From assembly GCA_963970005.1 (NCBI GenBank), contig CAXAMN010023695.1:1945989-2009988 (forward strand): a stretch of DNA of 64,000 nucleotides, written 5' to 3'. The stretch is from Durusdinium trenchii. Lineage: Eukaryota > Sar > Dinophyceae > Suessiales > Symbiodiniaceae. Positions 56,903 through 64,000 of the stretch are shown here, one piece after another. Under the pieces are notes generated by a model. That model was not told the origin of the DNA. It worked only from the letters and a program-made list of their open reading frames with translations, and did not search any database. Numbering within the stretch: the stretch's first letter is position 1; each line of letters starts with the position of its first letter. Position numbers and translations under genes: made by a program.

Positions 56903-59479
56903 CTATGCCTGATCGCCGTTGGCGTTCAAGCCAGCAATATAAGCAGCGGCTGCCTCATGTGCAGCGTCATCAATGTTATGTGCGTTGATGACTTGCTCAG
57001 CCCATCGCTTTGTGCAAAATGTCCAGAAAGAGTCCTGGAGAGGCAGCAGTGTGTTGCAGAGGGTCAAATCATGCATTCATCAACATTTTGAACATCTCTG
57101 ATTTAAAACTTGAAAAATACTCCTGTAAAGATTATGTAAAAGTGCCACAGCCAGTGAACACTTGTCCTCATGACTGGAGACTTTCGACGACAGCGCCCGT
57201 TGGACATCTGAGATGAACACAGCACGTAGGGTGTCCCATTTCAATGCACCAGCCTCCGTCTTTGGACGCCGCCTACGCGCCCAAGTCTTGGGAAGGCCTT
57301 CGGAATCCTTCTCTGACATGCTGGGACCTGCTGCCCCCTTCTCAGTCTTGGCCTTCTTGCAAGGCTGCTCTGATGACTTCTTTTGAACCCTTGCCCGTGC
57401 CTTCGCCTTGGCAGCAGCAGGCTCTGCTGAAGGGATGTCCTCTGGCAATGACTGGGGAGGCTCAATTTCAGGCATCGCTGGTGCCTTTGTCGCCGGAGTC
57501 TTTCGCGATCGGCTTGGCTTCGCACTGGCAGCGCTCTGCCCAGGAGCTTCATCCTCCTCCTTGCTAGCCTTTGCCTTGGCTGCTTTTGGTCGGCCTTGGC
57601 CATTGGAATCCTTTGACTGCGCTTTCTTTCCCTTGCCCTTCCCCTTGGAGCCCTTGGCTCCCTTTCCTTTGCCCCTGCCCTTGCCCTTGCCCTTGCCCCG
57701 CTTCTTCTTTGTGGGCTCGCCATCCTCCTCAGTGTCCTGGTTCTTCAGGCGCAGTTGGTCACGTCTAAGGACCTTACTGGTGAAGATGTGAAGATATAAA
57801 GGAAGGCCATGGACAGAAAAACAACAAGTTTGAAGCCCAAAGAACCACAACAAATGGATACCACATGCAGGTTGGAGACTGGTTCAGCCGAAGAAAACTC
57901 AAACTCACCTGGCTCTTGGCTACGGAATTTCTCCTCGTACAGAGCCATCTCGGGCTCAGGAAGGTGAAGGGTCTCAGAAATGTCTGTGCCAAAGGGCAAT
58001 GAGTCCTCCACAAGCAAGACCTCACCAGGAGGCGGAAGCTTTGCCAAGCGCGCAGATTTCCTGACATATTTGATCAAGGGCGCCTAAAAGAGAAACAAAC
58101 TTGAACCATCGCAAAAAAACATATACAGCCATAAAAAACTTGTTTGATCTCAAAGAGTCATAACGGAATGCTTCCTTTGGAGATCCCCAAGGTGCTTTTT
58201 CAAGGCCTCCACTTTGTCTTGGATGGCGCACTCATCATCGGGCAAAACCTCTTCAAACAACTTCTTCTTCGTAGAGTGAAGGTCTTCCTTCTTGTCCTCT
58301 ACGCTGAATTTGTCCGCATCTGCTGGACTATCCTCTTCAAACCCAACAACTTGAGAGTCTTCGAAGATGTCAAACTTCGACTTGGCCCGATTCAACATAG
58401 GTGCACTCCGGACAGCAGCTGGGTTGGCAGGAGCCAAAGCAGGAGCAGTTTGAGGTGTTTGCTCTGGCTTGTAACCATCTTCAACGCATGGCATCTCTTC
58501 ATCACTCAGCACAATCTCACCTCCTGCCACCTGTGCCACAGTGACATCAGCATCATTTCTGTCCACTGATGCAGAAGGATCACCCCCAGACATAGGAGCA
58601 TCGCCATCGCCCATCACTGGATGAGGGGCCACCGCCGCATCAGCATCGCCATCGCCCTTCACTTCAGTATGGCCCACCGCTGCATCAGCATCGCCATCAT
58701 CCATCACTGGTTGAAGGTCCACCACTGCAGCAGCATCCCCATCACCCATCACTGGATGAAGGCCCCCCGCTGCAGCAGCATCCCTATCACCCATCACTGG
58801 ATGAAGGCCCCCCGCTGCAGCAGCTGCTGCAGGAGCATCCTCAACTTCCTCCTGAAAAGTCAAGCAACTTAAACTAGAAATCATTAACAACTAAAACCAC
58901 AGAGCCTTCAATCCTACCAGCCCCACCCAAAAGTATAGTCCTCAGCGTCAGACAGAGCTGATGCAATGAGAGCATTGAAGTTGGCATTGCGAGGGAATTG
59001 ACGACGGTTGATCTTCTTCTTGATGAGCACACAGGACTTTTTGATGGCCCACGCATCGATCTTCATCCGTCGTTGATCAAGAGAGATGCCAACAATTTCA
59101 TGGAGGTCTTTCAGCCTGTTGGTAAAGGCCAGCAACAAACACCAGAAACACATCATGTTAAAATTGTAAAGCAATGGGCAGGTGTCCAAAAAAAACACCA
59201 AAAATGTTGGACAAGAAACTCTCGATGAAGGTCAGGGATGGTCACCATACTGAGATGGCCATACCCATGTTCATCCTGCAGAAACAAGCGCTTCACAATG
59301 GGTTCCAATGTAGCACGGTTGGCACCCACACAAGCCACTGTTGCTGATGGCTGGGACTCCCCTGGCGCTGGCTGCATGATGTAAGAATTTTGGCGAAGCA
59401 TATCTCGCACTTCCCTGGCGGCTTCCCACTCAAGAGCCACGCCAGCGATGCTGACAGCTGCTCCATCGGAATCCGACAT
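56903..59479 (-). CDS. P1-B: multi-exon protein with repeat linker, Lys/Gly-rich tract and KTWARR domain
   Basis: Start MSDSDGAAVSIAGVALEW at 59479. Exons: 59479-59199 (donor gtgttt, phase 2), 59115 to about 58925 (LKDLHEIVGISLDQRRMKID), 58851-58165 (EEVEDAP, then five HPVMGDGDA-type repeats, then KVEALKKHLGDLQRKHS), 58083 to about 57862 (APLIKYVRKSARLAKLPPPG), 57772-57182 (VLRRDQLRLKNQDTEE, a KGKGKGRGKGKG tract, LPKTWARRRRPK, KWDTLRAVF) and 57034-56903 (DSFWTFCTKRWAEQVINAHN ... NGDQA). The last intron is phase 0 at both ends. Each block corresponds in order to P1-A. The basic tract and conserved domain suggest DNA or chromatin association; no enzyme motif is seen. The exon 2-3 and 4-5 joins are not certain; a GA donor is possible at the former. 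Confidence 0.6.
58611..58826. repeat. Coding tandem repeat in P1-B, unit about 48-60 bp
   Basis: Units of the type CCCATCACTGGATGAAGG plus a GCTGCAGCAGCATC stretch repeat about five times. On the - strand they encode HPVMGDGDA-AAA-type peptides with decreasing similarity from the outer to the inner copies. Confidence 0.85.
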
Positions 59480-60563
59480 GCTGGGCAAAGCAACGACAAA
59501 AGCAAGCAAACAGCGTATCAGGCTTGACTAAAAGTACGCAGGAAAGCAGCGAGCATATCAGGCTTGACTGAAAATAAAATCAAACAGAGTTGATGGCTTG
59601 CCTGAAAACAGCAAAGCTGAGTTGATGCATTGCAGTTTATCCACTGTGCTAGGCTACCTTGTGCCCACCCTACTTTAGCATCCCCTGGGATGCCAGTGCC
59701 CCCTAAGAGCTATTAGATTTGTCATTTGTCAGTGTCTGTGTGTGTGTGTTTTCTCCATTTCGTGAACCTCCAAAACCCTCTGCCCTGGCCGCTAAGTTGC
59801 CCGACCTGGTGATCACCGGCGCGAAGATCTCCACATGGTCCAAAAAAGGGCTTGCGGAGCAGCACTCGGGTAGAGAGTTGGTGAATAAACATTCATAAAC
59901 ACACTTACCAGTGGTTGGTTCTTCAAAAGTACGGCCCTTTATGAAAGTACGCCCTTTTCAAAAAAAACCAGGTTTTCATGAGAAGAACCTGTCTTTTTTT
60001 AAAGGTATGCAGATCGGCATCCCTTCCAGGACGCAGGTATGTATACATACTGTCCAGGGCATTGCTCCTGTTGCTGTCATGTCTGTCCTCATGAACGAGC
60101 AGCTCTTGAGATGCACGAAACAACGGCCACTGCTCCTGGAGCAATATGTCAAAGCCTTTTAAGAAGCTGGGCACAGCTAATCATTTATGCAAGTCTCTTC
60201 TCGCGACCTTATAGGCCCCTCTATGGGATAGTCTATAGGGTTCTTCAACCTTTGCTTGGAGTTTAGGCAGTTCTTTCGTGGGTTATACCCGTATTTGCCT
60301 CATCTACTGAGGTCCTCCACGGACTTCCGCATGCTACGAGTGTGCGCCGTTGGAGGAGCCAAGGTCTAGACCATCACGTGGACCCCACTTGCGCCGTTGT
60401 CCGCAGCCACACAAAGCAAAGAAGCGGCATACCAGGAATCAACCTTTTGACAAAGGATTCAATCATATTCAATATATGGGTTGAATTGCACTTGCTCCCA
60501 AATCTAAGGCACCTCGTGAAAAGGACGACTGGTAGCAGTCAACTCTATCACAGTAGGAGTTGC
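59480..60563. other. Region upstream of Unit B
   Basis: It contains near-duplicate phrases ATCAGGCTTGACT-AAA and GCAAGC at 59505-59620, a TG microsatellite at about 59733-59752 and the AAGTACGGCCC block. No exon is supported. The promoter of P1-B, if conventional, would lie here; I see no recognisable motif. Confidence 0.4.
59925..59967 (+). repeat. AAGTACGGCCCTT repeat block, right of Unit B
   Basis: Two near-copies of AAAGTACG(G)CCCTTT followed by TTCAAAAAA, in the same orientation as and highly similar to the block at 45841-45891. Confidence 0.75.
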
Positions 60564-60739
60564 TGGGGGCAGGTGGTAGCGACAACTCCTATGAATCAAT
60601 TGCTGTCGGTCTGGGGTCGGGAACGGGTCGTGGCAGCGATGGCAGACGCGCGGGTGCATCGCTTCAAGGCGGGGAGACGATTGAAACGAAGCACCGCGTG
60701 GGTCGTGCTGCTGTTCCTAAGCAGGAGTATTTTGGTGCA
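60564..60739 (+). CDS. Candidate internal exon, Gly-rich
   Basis: After the acceptor gggggcag the frame reads GGSDNSYESIAVGLGSGTGR, then ASLQGGETIETKHRVGRAAV and PKQEYFGA, ending at a gtacgt donor. A Gly/Ser-rich linker is followed by a basic segment. The overlapping frame MADARVHRFKAGRRLKRST is also open but less likely. Family unknown. Confidence 0.45.
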
Positions 60740-61653
60740 GTACGTTGTTGTTTTCATATATGTTTTCATTAATTGATGAATGGCTTTCATGCTAGTTTTT
60801 AAACATGTTGTTTGGCTTTTCTTCGTGTTTCTTAGGTACTACAGTAGAAGCTTTCTTCGCAGAAAAAAGATCTTCACCACTACGTTCTGCGCCTGGTGTC
60901 GTTCTGATTTGTTTTTGCGTGGTGTTACTATGTTGTGCTGTTTTTAGTGCGCTTCGTTGTTCGTTTGGCTTCGTTGTACTACCCGTTGTACTTCCCGTTT
61001 GACGTGGACATCTCTAGGGCCTCGGAGCTTCCAATCACAGCCCATACTAGCGCGAACAACGGACGCTCGGCTGGCCAGTTGGCAAGACATTGCCAGTTCA
61101 AAGAGATAGTGTATTCTATCTATACCGTCTACACCGTCGCACTTTTTTTTGTGAACATGGAAGTTCGCACTTTCGGAAGACGTATGTGTTTCAAACCGAT
61201 TGAGCAGGGTTTCTCTTTGTATTTTGCTTGGCACCATCACTTCTAGTCTAGTGCAGACAGGCCTTGCAGGATTTGCTTTGGGCTTTGGTGGCGGCCCAAG
61301 CAGGGTCGGCTCTTGGTATTCAGTTTTGAGATGTTTTGAGTTTTGATTTTCCAGATCGGAATTTGCATGGTAAAGCCTTAGCGGCCTTGTTATAACTGTT
61401 ATATAAGGGAATCAGGCTTTTACTTAGCCGTCTTCATCCACTGGCGAAGCGCTAGACCAAACTGGGACCTAGACCAAAGACCCCAAGGACGGTCGATGGG
61501 AGGTGTGCTAGGCAGGGCTCTCCCAAAGGCGAGCAAAGGTGCCAAGTGAGAACCCCCAGGGCACCCTGATGCGGGTTGATATTTGCCGATCTCGCCGGCC
61601 ATGTTGTTCTGTTCTTCCAGTTGGGGGGCGGCCACATCGACTCACAGCCACAT

Positions 61654-61863
61654 CTACTTAGCATGTCTCAGCCCAAAGGCTCCCATCAGTAGCTCCACAT
61701 CCTGAGGTGCCCAAGTCCGAGCCCCTCGAGGCACGGTTGCACGGTACGCGCGCGTGCCTCTGGCGAGCGTGGGAGGGAGAGCGGACACGTTTTTGATTGT
61801 TGTCCTCACAAATGAGATGAGCTCGTGAAACACGGTGAAAAGAATCCCCCACATGATGCCCAC
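61654..61863 (-). CDS. Candidate terminal exon, - strand
   Basis: The frame includes FHELISFVRTTIKNVSALPP, TLARGTRAYRATVPRGART and PQDVELLMGAFGLRHAK plus stop. It is protein-like, though the opposite-strand composition is similar. Start and splice sites are not determined. Family unknown. Confidence 0.35.
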   Translation of the reverse strand: MGIMWGILFTVFHELISFVRTTIKNVSALPPTLARGTRAYRATVPRGARTWAPQDVELLMGAFGLRHAK

Positions 61864-63135
61864 AAGCTCACTTTTGAGGGGTCATGGCGCCACACCGAGA
61901 CACATCAAGGGTCCTAGATTCGCGCGTGCGAACCTCAACACCACGGTGACCTGGGTGATGAGAGAGAAAGACCGTTAGGGGGGAGCGCGAGGTTTGGAAG
62001 CCCCAGACCCTAGGATTCGAACCCCTTTTTTCTCTTTCAGGGTGAGACAAGGTGTTCACCACCCTTGATTTACATCAGGGTTTCAGCTTTCAGACCCTAA
62101 AAAAGGGATCCACATGTTTGGAGGGTCCAGTCGTACCGTAGAGGATCCCGGAGACCTACACCGGTCCAATTCCTCGGCCACACCCAGGTCGCCGCCGGGT
62201 CTGGCGTGTCGGAAGCGGCGCTGGTGGGATTGTGGGGCTCCCCGGTGGGTCGCGTGGGTGACTTCCAGTTGGAGGGGCATTGTAAATACATGTAAATACA
62301 AACTACTAACTATACCACTGTTGGCTTGGAGTGAAGCTTGACTCTTCTAAGTTGTTCCTTTACTTGAGAAAGGGAAGCGTCTTTTTGTTGATCGTTTGAA
62401 TATGTTTATATAAACAATATTTTCTCTGTTTGCATCGAAGAAAGTTGTGATCCCATGGCGCTTTGCGTGCCGTTTTTTCTCTCTCGACTGCTTTGCTTGT
62501 GCGGATTGCGGATTGCGGGCTTTCTGACTTTTCCGGCTGAAAGTTGAAGGCCTTGCTCCTTTTGCGCTGCTTGGACCAAGAGACTGTCATGATGAATTTC
62601 GGTGTGCGTTCACCTTGAGTTGGGCACCGAGAGTAGTACTCCATGTGATGCTTGGACCGAGAGTAGTACTCTCATGAGTTGCTTCAGTCCCATGGTCGCA
62701 ACATGAACGAAGAAGTCCCTTTGGACATCTACACAAGCACGGGAGCTGAGTCCCAATTTCATTGGCTCACTCCGCTCGAGCCAGTTCTCCAGTCTGTACA
62801 CAATACCCAGACACTACGTGTGTACCGTATTTGACTACATTGAGACGGTTGAAAAAGGTGTCAATTGTATAGTCTTATAATTATATGGAATGTTTAGGAT
62901 AGAGACAGAGACTTAATTGATGCCAGGGTTTCTACTTTTTCAGTCCTCATTTGTGTGAGGCGCCACGCCTCAAAGAGTGTGACACCGGCCCGGTATTTTG
63001 TGTGTTTTTCTTGCGCAACTCCTTGATTGATTCGATCCAAAGAAGATCTGCTTTGGCTCCAACGGGTATGTAGCTCAGTATATATATTAAAATAAGCGGC
63101 CATACTTCCCAGACACTCCATTATACTCCATCTAA
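61864..63135. other. Mostly non-coding right interval
   Basis: A + strand patch at 62180-62290 reads GHTQVAAGSGVSEAALVGLW and could be an exon; the sequence just before it (GGAGGGTCCAGTCGTACC) is a fragment of MITE-like family 2. GAGAGTAGTACTC is duplicated at 62625-62640 and 62658-62672. Confidence 0.35.
62838..62892 (+). mobile_element. MITE-like family 3 fragment
   Basis: CATTGAGACGGTTGAAAAAG, then GTGTCAATTGTATAG, and the end ATATGGAATGTTTAGG, related to the copy at 36329-36435. Confidence 0.5.
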
Positions 63136-63659
63136 TTTTGACAGGATTAAGTAACCTCCCCCTATTAATCAAGCCCAGCTCGAGCCCCCAATACTAAACT
63201 AATTTAAACCCTGTTACATCATCCTATTAATATTTTTTCCCTGGCAGAAACCTCCCCCTATTAATCAAGCCCAGCTCACCCCGGAAAAAAAAAACAACTT
63301 AAAACAACATACAATTAGTTTTAATATTATTTATTGTTTCTTTTGGGGCAGTCTCCAATATCTTCTGGTCCATGGTGAAACTGATCTTCTGATCCGCCCT
63401 TGTCTCATGCCTTCTCTTTGAGAGATAGCATTCTGATCCACCCTTTTCCCATGCTGATCCTCTCATCCATCAATCATTCTGATCATTCTGCTTGCTCTTC
63501 TCATCCTTCCCAGAAGCAATCTGTGCAGCCAATGTATACTCATATGGGATCTTCCTCCCCAGCCTCAGGTCATCACCTTGAGAAAGGGGGGTGCAGTCTC
63601 CAAACCTCCTTGACCTAGTTGACCTTGAAGGGGGGGTTGATTAATCCGGTGTCGACATT
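63136..63659. mobile_element. 524-bp internally deleted inverted relative of the 18.6-kb TIR element
   Basis: The left end TTTTGACAGGATTAAGTAAC and right end TTAATCCGGTGTCGACATTA are imperfect inverted repeats. The interior (about 63290-63560) is the reverse complement of 20020-20330, e.g. CATGCTGATCCTCTCATCC here and its complement near 20130. The sub-terminal word CCCCCTATTAATCAAGCCC is present twice (63157 and 63246), as in the larger element. Confidence 0.7.
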
Positions 63660-64000
63660 ATATGAAATAGGGTGGTGGTCAGGGGTGCTTTTGTCGACAT
63701 CATATGCCATGCTCCCTATGGGGCCACTGCCACCCTCTGAGGTACCGGTGAGGACGGAGACACTATTATCATAAGATCTTTTATGTCGTCTTGGAGGGTC
63801 CAAATACCTTCTGAGGAGCCTCTGAGGATCCTTAGGGACAGTGTTTGGCATTTATTTTGAACATTTTTTGTTGAGCATTCTGTGATCCATTGCCTCCAGG
63901 TCTGTGCTGTTGCCCGACAGCGTGATCCAGCAGGTGCGGTTCACGCTTGCGCCTTGGCGTCTTGGGTTTCTCCGATGTGTGCATGGCACGTGTTAGAGAA

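Noticed and set aside
57241..57791. Long alternative frames in the Lys/Gly-rich exon of P1-B on both strands
   Set aside because: GC-rich low-complexity DNA opens several frames; only the KGKGK frame continues into the KTWARR domain and joins the next exon in phase.
1..64000. Spliced-leader relic, tRNA, rRNA and reverse transcriptase genes
   Set aside because: I looked for the conserved 22-nt dinoflagellate leader ending, tRNA T-loop words and RT motifs (YxDD context) and saw none that I could support by eye.

Overview
The window looks like nuclear DNA of a dinoflagellate, most likely a Symbiodiniaceae-type genome. The evidence is indirect. Short GC-rich exons sit in long AT-rich and repeat-rich non-coding DNA. 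Splice acceptors are usually AG followed by G, and several donors are GA or GC rather than GT. Several ORFs belong to protein families that I recognise as heavily repeated in dinoflagellates (KTFARR-type basic proteins, 'CS[ST][FW]V' methyltransferase-like proteins, GWY[TS]-EEM coiled-coil proteins, GIY-YIG-like proteins, D-x-FH-x-x-H transposase-like proteins). There is also a large EF-hand ion channel. I see no bacterial, organellar, rRNA, tRNA or CRISPR signal.

The most striking feature is a pair of collinear gene blocks in opposite orientation. Unit A is on the + strand at 3570-14498. Unit B is on the - strand at 59479-46149. Each block carries, in the same order, P1 (N-terminal helical domain, acidic or repeat linker, Lys/Ala/Gly-rich tract, KT[FW]A[KR]R...KW domain), P2 (methyltransferase-like), P3 (basic/coiled-coil protein with a G[WF]Y[TS]-E-M motif) and P5 (DDE-transposase-like protein of Plavaka/KDZ appearance). 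Unit B has an additional GIY-YIG-like protein, P4, between P3 and P5. The paralogous proteins are clearly related but strongly diverged, so this is not a recent duplication. Unit B looks intact across its exons. Unit A has frameshifts in P2 and P5. I infer a large, multi-gene dinoflagellate DNA transposon family that carries its own DNA-modification-like enzyme.

Between the blocks (14.5-43 kb) the DNA is mostly repeats with scattered short exons. These include a two-exon ankyrin gene (18248-21014) whose intron is filled by a 1.85-kb terminal-inverted-repeat element, and a RAP-domain terminal exon (41160-41447). There are several short exon candidates with good splice sites. The repeats include at least three MITE-like families, a near-perfect palindrome at 23241-23304, a TCTAGA/GATC-rich array at 35056-35728, a spaced CATTTTGTAGT array at 40603-41003, and a tandem repeat interrupted by the only assembly gap (N run, 42067-42076). 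At 43.1-45.5 kb lies a voltage-gated-type ion channel with two EF-hands. Its N-terminal part is interrupted by a frameshift and an in-frame stop.

The last 4 kb (60-64 kb) holds a few exon candidates, repeat copies and a 524-bp internally deleted, inverted relative of the element at 18.6-20.4 kb. All exon structures here are read by eye from splice signals, frame and paralogue comparison, with no transcript support.
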